64,000 bases of DNA, taken from positions 44,652 to 108,651 of the forward strand of contig CBFIIW010000010.1 of NCBI GenBank assembly GCA_965662775.1, read 5' to 3'. Numbering within the stretch: position 1 is the stretch's first letter; every line of letters starts with the position of its first letter. Below the pieces are notes generated by a model, which did not search any database, was not told the DNA's origin, and saw only the letters and a program-made list of their open reading frames with translations. Shown piece by piece: positions 34,331 to 44,247 of the stretch. A program made the translations under genes and the position numbers. This DNA comes from UBA7985 sp002690455 (GTDB lineage: Bacteria; Pseudomonadota; Alphaproteobacteria; UBA7985).

Positions 34331-37192
34331 ATGGCTTTCAAAGCGACGACGTACCAGCCCTACGATTTTGCCAACCGCCGTCACATCGGCCCATCCCTGC
34401 GCGAGATGGACGCGATGCTGCATCAGCTTGGAGTGCCCGATCTGGAGACCCTGTTGGGACAGACGGTCCCGGCGAGCATCCGGCAGGTAGAGCCGCTGGA
34501 CTTCGGCGAGCCCATGTCGGAGCAAGCCTTCCTCGCCCACATGCGTGAGATCGCCGCGGAGAACAGCGTCCTGACCTCGCTGATCGGGCAGGGCTATCAC
34601 GGGACCGTCACCCCGCCGGTAATTCAGCGTAACGTGCTGGAAAACCCAGCTTGGTACACGGCCTATACACCCTATCAGCCAGAGATCAGTCAGGGCCGAC
34701 TGGAAGCGCTGCTCAACTTTCAGACCATGGTTTCCGACCTCACTGGTTTGGAAATCGCCAACGCCTCGCTGCTCGATGAAGCCACGGCTGCAGCCGAAGC
34801 CATGACCATGGCGCAGCGGGTCGCCAAGTCCAAGGCTATGGCCTTCTTCGTCGACGAAAACTGCCACCCGCAAAACATCGCCGTGCTTCGCACCCGCGCC
34901 GCGCCGCTGGGGATTGAGGTGATCGTCGGGGCGCCCGAGGCGCTGCAGCCGGAGCGTGTCTTCGGTGCGATCTTCCAGTACCCCGGCACCCGTGGTGGCC
35001 TGCGCGACTTCAGCGCCGAGATGGATGCGCTGCACGAGCACCGCGCGGTTGGTATCGTCATCGCCGACCCGCTCGCGCTGTGCCTGCTCAAGGCCCCGGG
35101 TGAGATGGGCGCCGACATCGCCGTGGGCAGCACCCAGCGTTTCGGTGTTCCCATCGGCTACGGTGGTCCGCACGCGGCCTACATGTCTTGCCGCGATGCC
35201 TTCAAGCGCGCCATGCCCGGCCGGCTGGTCGGCGTGTCGATCGATAGCCATGGCAACCGTGCCTATCGGCTATCGCTGCAGACCCGGGAGCAGCACATCC
35301 GCCGGGAAAAGGCGACTTCGAACGTCTGTACCGCGCAGGCTCTGCTCGCGGTCATGGCGTCCTTCTATGCTGTTTTCCACGGCCCTGAGGGCCTACAGGC
35401 GATTGCCCAGCGCGTGCACCAGAACACACTGCGGCTCGCGCGGGGGCTGGAGGCAGCAGGCTTTACCACTGGCGACGGCGATGGCTTCTTCGATACCCTT
35501 TGCGTGGCGGTCGGGGACCGTCAGGCAGCGCTGCTGCAGGCGGCGCTGTACGAGGGCATAAACCTGCGCATCATCGGCACCCATCACCTCGGCATTACCC
35601 TCGACGAGACCACTGGTGATGCCACTATCGATGCGGTGCTGCGGGCCTTTGGTGCGGTAGAGGGCGCTGGCAGTGCCGCTATTCATGCCGACGACGCGCG
35701 TGTCCCAGACGCTTTGGTGAGGCGGTCGAGCTTCCTCGATCACGAAATCTTCCACATGAACCGGTCGGAGACCGAGATGATGCGCTACATGCGCCGCCTC
35801 TCCGACCGTGATCTGGCGCTGGATCGGGCGATGATCCCGCTGGGCTCCTGTACCATGAAGCTTAATGCCGCTGCCGAGATGATGCCGATCAGCTGGCCCG
35901 AGTTCGCCAGCCTGCATCCCTACGCCCCCGTGGAGCAGGCCGCAGGCTACCAGCGCTTCGTGCAGACCCTGTCCGAGCGGCTATGCGTGATTACGGGCTA
36001 CGACGACTTTTCCATGCAGCCCAACTCGGGTGCTCAGGGCGAATACGCCGGGCTGCTCACCATTGCCGGCTACCACCGCGCGCGAGGCGATAATCAGCGG
36101 CGGGTGTGCCTTATCCCCATGAGCGCCCACGGCACTAACCCCGCCTCAGCTCAGATGGTCGGCTGGCGCGTGGTGCCGGTCGCTTCGGCTGAAAACGGCG
36201 ATATCAACCTTGACGATTTCCGCGCCAAGGCCGAAGCCCACGCCAACGAGCTCGCCGGGTGCATGATAACCTATCCTTCGACCCACGGCGTGTTCGAGGA
36301 AACGGTGCGGGAGGTCTGCGCGATCACCCACCAATTCGGCGGGCAGGTCTATATTGACGGTGCCAACATGAACGCGATGGTCGGCTTGTCCCGACCGGGT
36401 GATCTGGGCGGGGATGTGAGCCACTTGAACCTTCACAAGACCTTCGCCATCCCCCACGGCGGCGGCGGTCCGGGCATGGGGCCGATCGGGGTCAAGGCGC
36501 ACCTTACCGAACACCTGCCTGGTCATCCGGAGGCCGAAGGCGCGGTCGGACCGGTCAGTGCGGCCCCCCTGGGCTCTGCATCGATCCTGGCGATTTCATA
36601 CGCTTACGTGATGATGATGGGCGGGGAGGGCCTGACGCAGGCCTCGCGCGTCGCCATCCTCAACGCCAACTACATCGCCGCCAGGCTGGAAGGCGCATTC
36701 GAGATCCTGTTTAAAGGGCCGACCGGCCGCGTGGCGCACGAGTGCATCATCGACACCCGGCCGTTCGAGGCCAGCGCCGGGGTCACGGTCGAGGATATCG
36801 CCAAGCGGCTGATGGACAGCGGTTTCCACGCCCCGACCATGAGCTGGCCGGTGGCGGGGACGCTGATGGTTGAGCCCACCGAGAGCGAGAGCCTCGCCGA
36901 GCTCGACCGCTTCTGCGATGCCATGCTGTCGATCCGCGAAGAAATCCGTGCCATCGAAGATGGCCGCAGCGACCCGGCGAACAACCCGCTCAAGCACGCG
37001 CCGCACACCATGGCCGACCTCATCGGTGATTGGGATCGCCCCTACAGCCGGGAGCAGGGGGTCTTCCCCGCTGGTGCACCGCGTACTGACAAGTACTGGC
37101 CGCCGGTTAACCGCGTGGACAACGCTTTCGGCGACCGGCATCTGGTCTGTGTCTGTCCCCCCATGGAGGACTACGCCCTAGCGGCTGAATAG
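34331..37192 (+). CDS. gcvP: Glycine dehydrogenase (decarboxylating), P-protein
   Basis: 953 residues, the full-length single-chain form. PLP-dependent decarboxylation of glycine onto the H-protein lipoyl arm. The PLP lysine is K703 in LNLHKTFAIPHGGGGPGMG; the N-terminal half keeps RHIGPS, GYHGT and the GGPHAAY block and PLGSCTMKLN opens the second half. It is 73 bases after gcvH. A strong stem-loop follows at 37252. Confidence 0.97.
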   Translation: MAFKATTYQPYDFANRRHIGPSLREMDAMLHQLGVPDLETLLGQTVPASIRQVEPLDFGEPMSEQAFLAHMREIAAENSVLTSLIGQGYHGTVTPPVIQRNVLENPAWYTAYTPYQPEISQGRLEALLNFQTMVSDLTGLEIANASLLDEATAAAEAMTMAQRVAKSKAMAFFVDENCHPQNIAVLRTRAAPLGIEVIVGAPEALQPERVFGAIFQYPGTRGGLRDFSAEMDALHEHRAVGIVIADPLALCLLKAPGEMGADIAVGSTQRFGVPIGYGGPHAAYMSCRDAFKRAMPGRLVGVSIDSHGNRAYRLSLQTREQHIRREKATSNVCTAQALLAVMASFYAVFHGPEGLQAIAQRVHQNTLRLARGLEAAGFTTGDGDGFFDTLCVAVGDRQAALLQAALYEGINLRIIGTHHLGITLDETTGDATIDAVLRAFGAVEGAGSAAIHADDARVPDALVRRSSFLDHEIFHMNRSETEMMRYMRRLSDRDLALDRAMIPLGSCTMKLNAAAEMMPISWPEFASLHPYAPVEQAAGYQRFVQTLSERLCVITGYDDFSMQPNSGAQGEYAGLLTIAGYHRARGDNQRRVCLIPMSAHGTNPASAQMVGWRVVPVASAENGDINLDDFRAKAEAHANELAGCMITYPSTHGVFEETVREVCAITHQFGGQVYIDGANMNAMVGLSRPGDLGGDVSHLNLHKTFAIPHGGGGPGMGPIGVKAHLTEHLPGHPEAEGAVGPVSAAPLGSASILAISYAYVMMMGGEGLTQASRVAILNANYIAARLEGAFEILFKGPTGRVAHECIIDTRPFEASAGVTVEDIAKRLMDSGFHAPTMSWPVAGTLMVEPTESESLAELDRFCDAMLSIREEIRAIEDGRSDPANNPLKHAPHTMADLIGDWDRPYSREQGVFPAGAPRTDKYWPPVNRVDNAFGDRHLVCVCPPMEDYALAAE

Positions 37193-37251
37193 GCGGTCGA
37201 ATCTGCAGTTGGACGGGCGGGGCCGACCCGGCTTAGCAACAAATCATCAAA

Positions 37252-37283
37252 GGTGGGAAAGCCGCTTGACGCGGCTCCCCACC
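37252..37283 (+). terminator. Strong stem-loop after gcvP
   Basis: GGTGGG (37252-37257) pairs with CCCACC (37278-37283) and AGCCGC (37260-37265) with GCGGCT (37271-37276), loop TTGAC, small internal loop. No T-run follows, so it may reduce read-through into the DUF1989 gene or protect the gcv mRNA end. Confidence 0.5.
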
Positions 37284-37324
37284 GGGTCTGTCATAGGCGT
37301 CCTTGATACCGGAGGATCCCGCCT

Positions 37325-38194
37325 GTGAAGCTGAAGCAACCCGTCTTTCCCGCCCCCGCTGACGCCGCCGCGCGGCTCGGGGTTGAGCCCGTAATTTGCT
37401 ACCCGGTGGATACTTTGCCGCCTGCGCCTATGGACGTCTACGCCCGAGCGGCTGAGGGTATGGAGCTGGTGGGGGAGGCGCTCGCGCCCGCGCGCGATGC
37501 AGTGACCTTCGAGGTGCCGGCGGGGCATTTCTTCCGCATCGTCTCGGTCAACGGCCCGCAGGTCGGTGACCTCAACCTGTGGAACGCTCACGATCTCTCT
37601 GAGCGGTTCTACACCGGCAAGACCCGGGCGCTGCACGGCACGCACCTGTCGACCGGCGATCGGATGTGGTCAGGCTTTCCGTTCATGCGTCCGATGGCAA
37701 CGATAACCGCCGATTCGCTGGATTGGTATGGATTCGATGAATTCGGCGGGTCGGTGCACGATGTAATTGGCACCCGCTGCGATCCTTATACGGCGCACCT
37801 TCTCAGCGGCGGGCAGTACCACAACTGCTGTCACTCCAACCTGAGCCGCAGTCTCGCCGCGCAGACCGGCCAGGCACCGCAGGCGGTCGAGGCCGATGTT
37901 CATGACGTGCTTAACGTCTTCATGTGCACGGGCTTCACCCACGACACGCACCAGTATTTCATGAAGGCAAGTCCGGTGCGTCCGGGCGACTTTCTGGAGT
38001 TCTTTGCCGAAATTGACCTGCTTGGTGCGCTGTCAGCCTGCCCGGGTGGGGATTGCTCGACCGAGCATTCGTCAGACCTGGCCGCCTGCCACCCGCTCAA
38101 GGTCGAGATTTACCGGCCGGTCAACGATGCTCTGGCGTCGGCGGGTTGGTCTTCACCCTCGGCGAGCGGCTATGACCGCAGCCACGGTCTCTGA
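37325..38194 (+). CDS. DUF1989 family protein (urea carboxylase-associated type)
   Basis: 289 residues. The family motifs are visible: VPAGHFFRIVSVNGPQVGDLNLW, the GTHLSTGDRM segment, CDPYT, the HNCCHSN and GFTHDTHQYFM motifs, and ALSACPGGDCS near the C-terminus. Two DUF1989 proteins encoded with urea/guanidine carboxylase form a carboxyguanidine deiminase; single relatives such as this one are not well characterised. The start is a GTG at 37325 with GGAGGA about 8 bases upstream. Its place after gcvT-H-P suggests a link to amine or ammonia metabolism, which is inference. Many conserved C and H residues could bind a metal. Confidence 0.8.
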   Translation: MKLKQPVFPAPADAAARLGVEPVICYPVDTLPPAPMDVYARAAEGMELVGEALAPARDAVTFEVPAGHFFRIVSVNGPQVGDLNLWNAHDLSERFYTGKTRALHGTHLSTGDRMWSGFPFMRPMATITADSLDWYGFDEFGGSVHDVIGTRCDPYTAHLLSGGQYHNCCHSNLSRSLAAQTGQAPQAVEADVHDVLNVFMCTGFTHDTHQYFMKASPVRPGDFLEFFAEIDLLGALSACPGGDCSTEHSSDLAACHPLKVEIYRPVNDALASAGWSSPSASGYDRSHGL

Positions 38195-38300
38195 ACCGGA
38201 TTGAGGGCAAGTGGGGGCACCATTAATTTTACAGCTATTAATATTTTGCATGGAGCATAGGTTTCATCGGGCATAATGGACAAAACGGGAGGGGGAACAA

Positions 38301-39749
38301 ATGTTTGAGGATACGGGACGGCACTACATTGGTGGCGCGTGGCTGGGCGATGCGCCTCATGGATTGATGCCGGTGGAGAATCCGTCCGACGGGAACGTCT
38401 TTGCCCAAGCGCCCTATGGTTCGGCTGAGCTGGCGTCACAGGCGGTGATGGCAGCTCGGCACGCATTCGAAAGCACGGAATGGGCCTCAAACCCCCGCCT
38501 CAGGGCAACAGTTTTACTGAATTTCGCCGACGAGCTGGAGCGTCGTGCCGATGAAATTGCCGACCTCCTCGCTCGTGAGAACGGCAAGGTTTACGCACAG
38601 GCACGGCACGAAATCACTGCGGGCTACAGCGAGGCACGATACTATGCGGGTATCGCCAGAAATGTCTTTGGCCGAACCTTCGAAAGCGGGCCGGGAAAGA
38701 TGAGCCTGATGACCCGAGAACCTGCAGGCGTGGTCTCGGTCATCGTGCCATGGAACGCGCCGGTGACGCTCCTGGTGCGGTCCGTCGCCCCAGCGCTGGC
38801 TGCAGGGTGTTCTGTCGTTGTCAAGCCTGCCCCGCAAACGCCCATGACCAACGCCGCGGTGATGTCCTGCTTCGATAGGGTCCACAGCATGCCCGCGGGT
38901 ATCATCAATTCGGTCAACGAATACGGAACTGAAGTCGGCACCGTCCTGTCCACCCATCCCGAAATCGACGTCATTTCTTTCACGGGTTCGAGCAAAACTG
39001 GCAAAATTATCATGGCCAATGCGGCCGAGACGATCAAACACGTTTCACTTGAACTCGGTGGCAAGGCCCCGGCCATCGTGTTCGACAGCGCTGATCTGGA
39101 CACCGCCGTTGCGGAGATTAAGCGTGGAGCACTGGCGCTGAACGGCCAGATGTGTACCTGCATCAGCCGTGTTCTGGTCCTTGACAGCGTATACGACGAG
39201 GTTCGCCTGCGTCTGCGCAACGCCTTTGAACAGACCAAGGTTGGAGATGCTCTGACCCCTGGTGTTGAACTGGGGCCGATCATCGACAAGCCAAATCAAG
39301 AGCGCCTTTTGGGCATTATTGATCGCGCGGATCAAGAAGCCCGAATGGTGGTGCGGGGGACCACCGGCGGTAATGATCTGTCAAAGGGTTATTTCATTAC
39401 GCCATCCATGTTCGAAATCGATGACGTGACTCACGACCTGGTTCAGGACGAGCTCTTCGGCCCGATTGTGTCACTCGAGCGCTTCGCAGATGAGGCTGAA
39501 GCGATCGAAAAGTCCAACGCAACGCGCTACGGCCTGGCTGCGTCAGTGTATACGCGAGACTTGAATCTTTCCATGCGCATGGGGCGGAAGCTCAAGTTCG
39601 GCACGGTTTGGATGAATTGCCACAACCGTTTGCTGGCCGAAGTCGAGACCGGCGGCTACCGCGAAAGCGGTATCGGTCGCCTGCACGGCACCGAAGCGAT
39701 GAACGATTTCCTGGAGACCAAGCACATCTATTACGAGAGCGGCGAATAA
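38301..39749 (+). CDS. NAD(P)-dependent aldehyde dehydrogenase
   Basis: 482 residues. Catalytic N152 (VPWNAPV), E251 (ELGGKAP) and C285 (NGQMCTCI); cofactor motif FTGSSKTG (227-234). It is a different subfamily from the enzyme at 17736. Its TAA shares one base with the ATG of the iron alcohol dehydrogenase (TAATG), so alcohol and aldehyde oxidation are translationally coupled. GGGAGGGGG precedes the ATG. The aldehyde is not known. Confidence 0.9.
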   Translation: MFEDTGRHYIGGAWLGDAPHGLMPVENPSDGNVFAQAPYGSAELASQAVMAARHAFESTEWASNPRLRATVLLNFADELERRADEIADLLARENGKVYAQARHEITAGYSEARYYAGIARNVFGRTFESGPGKMSLMTREPAGVVSVIVPWNAPVTLLVRSVAPALAAGCSVVVKPAPQTPMTNAAVMSCFDRVHSMPAGIINSVNEYGTEVGTVLSTHPEIDVISFTGSSKTGKIIMANAAETIKHVSLELGGKAPAIVFDSADLDTAVAEIKRGALALNGQMCTCISRVLVLDSVYDEVRLRLRNAFEQTKVGDALTPGVELGPIIDKPNQERLLGIIDRADQEARMVVRGTTGGNDLSKGYFITPSMFEIDDVTHDLVQDELFGPIVSLERFADEAEAIEKSNATRYGLAASVYTRDLNLSMRMGRKLKFGTVWMNCHNRLLAEVETGGYRESGIGRLHGTEAMNDFLETKHIYYESGE

Positions 39750-40864
39750 TGCCGCTGATCCAGTACCTCTCGCGGATCTCATTTGATTTTGGTGCGGTCT
39801 CGGGCCTGGGTAAAGAAATCGAGCGGCTCGGGCTGAAACGGCCCTTACTGGTTACCGACCCGGGCGTCGCCAGTGCCGGCATCCTCGAACGTGCGCTCCA
39901 CGCAGCGCCGCAATCCGACATTGTGGTCTATGACCGAACGACGGAGAACCCGACCGAACAATCGCTACTCGAGTGCCTCGAGCTCTGGCACGGTAAGGGC
40001 TGCGATGGGGTCATCGCGCTTGGGGGTGGTTCACCGATAGACCTGTCCAAGGCGGTCGCACTCCTTTCAAGCCACGGTGGGCGGCTTACTGACTATAATG
40101 TCAAAACCGGTGGTTCCGATGCGATTGGTAAGGTCTCCCCGCAGATCGCCATTCCAACAGCCGCCGGAACCGGTGCTGAGGTTGGCCGGGCTTGCGTGAT
40201 GTCACAACGGGATGGGTCCAAAGTCGTCGCCGTCAACTTAAACATGGTCGCCGACACAGTGATCTGCGACCCGGAACTGACCCTGAGCCTCCCACCCCAC
40301 CTTACCGCTGCCACGGGGATCGACGCGCTGAGCCACGGGGTCGAAACCTACTGCAGCACTTGGGACAACCCCCCGGCCGCCGCTATCGGGCTTGATGCGG
40401 TCAGGCGAGCGACGCGTTGGCTGCCGATCGCTGTGCAGGACGGTGCCAACCGACAAGCCCGCTGGGAAATGATGATGGCTGCTTTAGAAGGGGGCATGTG
40501 CCTGCAGAAGGCACTGGGTGGCGCACACGCCATGGCCACGCCTCTGGGAGAGTTGCACCTTCACCATGGGACGCTGATAGGCATTCTGTTGCCCCACATC
40601 CTACGCTTCAACGAAGGCTTTGCCGACGCTGCTTATGCCGACCTGCGGGTTGCGATGAACGCGCCTGACCGGCTCCCCCTGCATGAAGTGATGGCGGATT
40701 TTGTCGACGGTCTCGGCCTGCCCACGACCCTATCGGCGCTGGGTATCCTTCCCAAGGTCCTGCCCGGCATCGCCGAAAAGGCGAGCAGAGATCACCTCTC
40801 TGCAACAAACCCGCGTCCGGCTTCGGCTCAGGACTATCTGAACTTGCTGGAGACGGCGCTGTGA
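39749..40864 (+). CDS. Iron-containing alcohol dehydrogenase
   Basis: 371 residues. The nucleotide-binding motif GGGSPIDLSKA, TAAGTGAEV and ALSHGVETYCST (metal D/H) are typical of group III alcohol dehydrogenases. In the second metal region the usual AH-x3-HPLG reads AHAMATPLGELHLHHG: the two metal histidines remain, the intervening active-site histidine is threonine, and one residue is missing. Such changes occur in specialised branches, so activity should not be assumed to be standard. Start at 39749 overlaps the aldehyde dehydrogenase stop by one base; open frame upstream is in the aldehyde dehydrogenase gene. Confidence 0.87.
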   Translation: MPLIQYLSRISFDFGAVSGLGKEIERLGLKRPLLVTDPGVASAGILERALHAAPQSDIVVYDRTTENPTEQSLLECLELWHGKGCDGVIALGGGSPIDLSKAVALLSSHGGRLTDYNVKTGGSDAIGKVSPQIAIPTAAGTGAEVGRACVMSQRDGSKVVAVNLNMVADTVICDPELTLSLPPHLTAATGIDALSHGVETYCSTWDNPPAAAIGLDAVRRATRWLPIAVQDGANRQARWEMMMAALEGGMCLQKALGGAHAMATPLGELHLHHGTLIGILLPHILRFNEGFADAAYADLRVAMNAPDRLPLHEVMADFVDGLGLPTTLSALGILPKVLPGIAEKASRDHLSATNPRPASAQDYLNLLETAL

Positions 40865-40979
40865 AAGTTGGTGCAATAGCCTTCAGCCCCGCAACCGGCA
40901 GCTTGGGATGGAAAGTGGGACGGGAAAAGTGCCATGCAACCAATCGGTGCTGGCAAACACCAGTTGAGGCGTGGCTGCG

Positions 40980-42578
40980 ATGATCGACTTTGAACAAACC
41001 TACGATGTACTGGTGATCGGTGGAGGACCGGTCGGTTTTGGACTTGCACTCGAACTGGGACAGCGCGGGCACAGCGTCGCCATTGTCGAGCGAACCGCCG
41101 AACTGCACACTATCCCCCGTGGCCAGAATCTCACTCAGCGGACCATGGAACATTTTCATGCCTGGGGATGCGAAGACGAAGTACGCGCGGCCCGTATCGT
41201 CCCCCGAGACTATGCAATCGGCGGAATGACATCTTACAGAACGCTGCTGTCCGGATATCATTACGACTGGATGCAGCGGGAGAGGGTACGGCCCTACTAC
41301 TTTTGCGACAACGAGCGGCTGCCGCAATATCTGATGGAGGGGGCATTAAGAGCACGCGCGGCGACCCTGCTGAACATCGCTGTCAACTATGGGACCACCT
41401 TCTATTCACTGGAACAGGACGCCGCCAGCGTTACGGCCCAGGTGACCGATGTGACCGGTACGAACCGGAGTCTGCGTGCCCGCTACGTGGTGGGGACAGA
41501 CGGCAGCAATTCGCCGGTTCGGCGGTCGGTAGGCATAACGCAGACCACCAGTGATTATGACAAGCGCATGGTGCTGCTGGTCTTCAAATCAAAGCAGCTC
41601 CATGAAGAGCTCAACCGGTTTCCGGATAAGCAGTTTTACTGCGTGCTCCATGAAGAATTGCAGGGATACTGGCGCTTCTTCGGTCGGGTCGACTTTGGCT
41701 CAACGTGGTTTTTTCATGCTCCGGTTCCCGCTGACACAACCAAAGAAAATTTCGATTTCCGCGGTTTTCTCGAAAGTGCAATCGGGACAAGCGTCGATAT
41801 CGAATTCGAGCACATTGGCTTCTGGGATCTGAGAATTGCCCAGGCGGACAAGTACCGTAAGGACCGCGTCTTCATAGCTGGGGACGCCTGCCATTCGCAT
41901 CCGCCTTACGGGGGCTATGGGGTGAACACTGGGTTGGAGGATGCGCGAAATCTGGGCTGGAAGTTGTCGGCGCAGCTTTCGGGCTGGGGCAGCGAAGCTC
42001 TGCTGAGCAGCTACGAAGAAGAACGGCACCCTGTATTTCAGACCACGGCCGAGCAGTTTATTGCGCGGTTTATCGAGGAAGACCGGGATTTTCTGAACGC
42101 ACACTCACCCGAGGCGATGGGCGAGGCTGAATTTCGCAAGGTCTGGGACCGGCGGAATGAGGGTGCAACAGAAGTCACGTCGTTCGCGCCGAATTATGAT
42201 GGTTCTTCGGTCGTCTGGGGGGACAGCGCGGCAACGCCTAGCGCGGTTGGCACCCACGAGGCCCGTGCCAGAGCCGGGCACCACCTGACCCCTAGCGCGC
42301 TTTTAGATGGTTCAAATACTTACGAGCATCTGGGCGCGGGCTATACCCTGTTCCTCTCGGAGCATGATGATGAGTGTGCCCGTCAAGCGCAGGATTTTAG
42401 CCGGGCCGCCGAAACACAGGGTATCCCGCTGGATGTCGTCTTCACTGGCACTGCGGACGCGATGCGGTTCTGGGAGGCCAGAGCGGTACTGATCCGGCCA
42501 GACAGCTATGTTGCATGGGCCTCCGACCACCACGACGCTGCTGCCGTGGACATCCTCTTACGGGCCGCGGGTCGTTAG
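40980..42578 (+). CDS. FAD-dependent aromatic hydroxylase-like monooxygenase (MhpA/PheA type)
   Basis: 532 residues. The ADP-binding motif GGGPVGFGLALELGQRG is near the N-terminus, GTDGSNSPVR is the mid-chain DG motif, and the FAD ribityl motif is FIAGDACHSHPPYGGYGVNT (GD). A thioredoxin-like C-terminal domain (about 400-530) completes the phenol hydroxylase/MhpA architecture. Members hydroxylate aromatic or polyketide rings with NAD(P)H and oxygen. The ATG at 40980 is used, though a GTG lies 9 bases earlier. Same strand as the two dehydrogenases, 115 bases after them, so a ring-hydroxylating and side-chain-oxidising set is possible. Confidence 0.87.
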   Translation: MIDFEQTYDVLVIGGGPVGFGLALELGQRGHSVAIVERTAELHTIPRGQNLTQRTMEHFHAWGCEDEVRAARIVPRDYAIGGMTSYRTLLSGYHYDWMQRERVRPYYFCDNERLPQYLMEGALRARAATLLNIAVNYGTTFYSLEQDAASVTAQVTDVTGTNRSLRARYVVGTDGSNSPVRRSVGITQTTSDYDKRMVLLVFKSKQLHEELNRFPDKQFYCVLHEELQGYWRFFGRVDFGSTWFFHAPVPADTTKENFDFRGFLESAIGTSVDIEFEHIGFWDLRIAQADKYRKDRVFIAGDACHSHPPYGGYGVNTGLEDARNLGWKLSAQLSGWGSEALLSSYEEERHPVFQTTAEQFIARFIEEDRDFLNAHSPEAMGEAEFRKVWDRRNEGATEVTSFAPNYDGSSVVWGDSAATPSAVGTHEARARAGHHLTPSALLDGSNTYEHLGAGYTLFLSEHDDECARQAQDFSRAAETQGIPLDVVFTGTADAMRFWEARAVLIRPDSYVAWASDHHDAAAVDILLRAAGR

Positions 42579-42702
42579 CCTTCGAAGCCTGGTTCTAGCG
42601 TAACAGTCGACCGCAAATACCATAGTTTCAGATTGCCTGAATACAGCATCTGGTTCAGAAGTTTCTGTTAATGGATTGATGTTTCGTGTGCGGGAGGTTC
42701 AT

Positions 42703-43560
42703 ATGAAGGCGATCAACTCTGGCGACGACGCAGCGCTGACGCTGGTCGATACCAACCGCTATCCCATCGGCACGCTGGAGACGCCCGAGGGGGCAGCCTT
42801 CCTCAAAGACTGTCAGGACAGTATGGCCGAGCACGGCTGGTGCAATCTCGACAGCTTCATACGGCCCGAGGCCATCGCAGCTTTGCGCGAGGAGGCTACC
42901 GCCCTGCTGCCCACCGCCCAGACCCTGCACGTGCGCCGGACGATCTATCAAGGGCAGGTTGAAGACGGCATTGATCAGGATGACCTGCTCAACCGTGAAT
43001 ACACCCACGTGGCCCAGCAACTCGCTGACGATCAGATCCCGGTCAGTGCCCGTATTAAGCAGCTCTACCACTCCCCACTGCTCACCGACTTTGTGCGCCG
43101 GGTGCAGCGCAAGGAGCAACTGTACATCTGCGCCGATGACTTTCAGGCGCTGAACGTGGTTGCGCTCAACCCTGGCGGTCGCCACGCTTGGCACTACGAT
43201 ACCACGGAATGCACCGTCACCCTGCTGATCCAGTCGGCCGAGCAGGGGGGTGATTTTGCCTTTCTGCCCAATTCCCGCACCGGCAGCGGTGAAGACAAAG
43301 CGGCGGTACGCCGCCTGCTCAGCGGGGATATGTCCCACGCCCAGACCTTCACACGCGGGGAAGGTGCCTTCACCCTGTTCCGTGGCGGGTACTCGCTGCA
43401 CGGGGTTACTGAGGTCGAAGGCAGCCGGCCCCGGATCTCGGCCGTACTGACCTACGACGAGCAGCCCGACCGGGTCATCAGCGACGACATCAACATCCGC
43501 ATTTACGGCCCCCGGGTCGAACAGATCATCGCCCAGCGCAACCAGGGAACCCAACCGTGA
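42703..43560 (+). CDS. 2-oxoglutarate/Fe(II) oxygenase resembling the HalD/BesD amino-acid oxygenases
   Basis: 285 residues. The facial triad is H164 and D166 in HAWHYDTTE with H233 in SLHGVTE; R242 or R244 would bind 2-oxoglutarate. TLLIQSAEQGGDFAFLPN follows the first motif, as in HalD/BesD-type enzymes on free amino acids. Because D166 is aspartate and not glycine, hydroxylation is expected, not halogenation. GGGAGG lies 5 bases before the ATG at 42703. It overlaps the cysteine hydrolase gene by 4 bases. Substrate unknown; family placement is moderately sure. Confidence 0.78.
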   Translation: MKAINSGDDAALTLVDTNRYPIGTLETPEGAAFLKDCQDSMAEHGWCNLDSFIRPEAIAALREEATALLPTAQTLHVRRTIYQGQVEDGIDQDDLLNREYTHVAQQLADDQIPVSARIKQLYHSPLLTDFVRRVQRKEQLYICADDFQALNVVALNPGGRHAWHYDTTECTVTLLIQSAEQGGDFAFLPNSRTGSGEDKAAVRRLLSGDMSHAQTFTRGEGAFTLFRGGYSLHGVTEVEGSRPRISAVLTYDEQPDRVISDDINIRIYGPRVEQIIAQRNQGTQP

Positions 43561-44129
43561 GTGAACCGCAAAACACTGCCCTCGTCGTCATCGACGTTCA
43601 GATGGCGATGGCCCATGATGACGCCGCAGGGGCCGACCGGTCCTGCCGTCAGGCCGAGGACAATATCGCAGCTCTGCTGAAACGCGCGCGGGAGGGTGGC
43701 ACCCCGGTGTTTCACGTCCATCACCGCGGCACCGACCCCGCCGACCCGTTCCACGCGGACGCGCCCGGTTCAGCTGTCCAGCCCGTGGCAGCTCCGGCAC
43801 CGGACGAGCCTGTCGTGGTCAAGACCACCAGCAGCGGCTTTACCAGCACTGATCTGGAGCAGCGCCTGCGCGAGGGAGGGGTCGAGCGACTAATCCTGTG
43901 CGGGGCGACGGCGAACCACTGCGTTGAGTCCACCACGCGCAGCGCCTGTGATCTTGGATTCGAGGCGATTTACGTCAGCGATGCGGTCTGGGCCTATGGC
44001 GTAACCGGGCCTGACGGCGTTCTGCACACGGGGGATGCGATCCACTCGGTGGTGCTGGCAACGCTGCAGGGGGAGATCGCCAGCGTACGCCCGACGGCGA
44101 GGGTATTGACCGAGATGATGGCCAGCTAA
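43557..44129 (+). CDS. Isochorismatase-family cysteine hydrolase
   Basis: 190 residues. Catalytic triad D13 (VVIDVQMAM), K89 (VVVKTTSSGF) and C122 (GATANHCVES), with the cis-peptide GATA before the nucleophile. Members cleave amides such as nicotinamide, N-carbamoyl compounds, ureidoacrylate or biuret. It starts at 43557 with a 4-base overlap with the 2OG oxygenase, so both are made together. The binding protein of a dipeptide-type ABC transporter starts 118 bases on. Confidence 0.87.
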   Translation: MSEPQNTALVVIDVQMAMAHDDAAGADRSCRQAEDNIAALLKRAREGGTPVFHVHHRGTDPADPFHADAPGSAVQPVAAPAPDEPVVVKTTSSGFTSTDLEQRLREGGVERLILCGATANHCVESTTRSACDLGFEAIYVSDAVWAYGVTGPDGVLHTGDAIHSVVLATLQGEIASVRPTARVLTEMMAS

Positions 44130-44247
44130 AGTCACCGCGATTTCGGCTCGCGACGGCAAACCCCGAGAAACTTAACTGCGTGGCATGTGTTCAACACGCT
44201 TCATTTGCCGCTATTTTTTCACTAGATGACAACAGTAGTTCCACACC

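Noticed and set aside
34220..35251. Minus-strand open frame of 343 codons over gcvP
   Set aside because: Antisense shadow; gcvP is complete and canonical on the plus strand.
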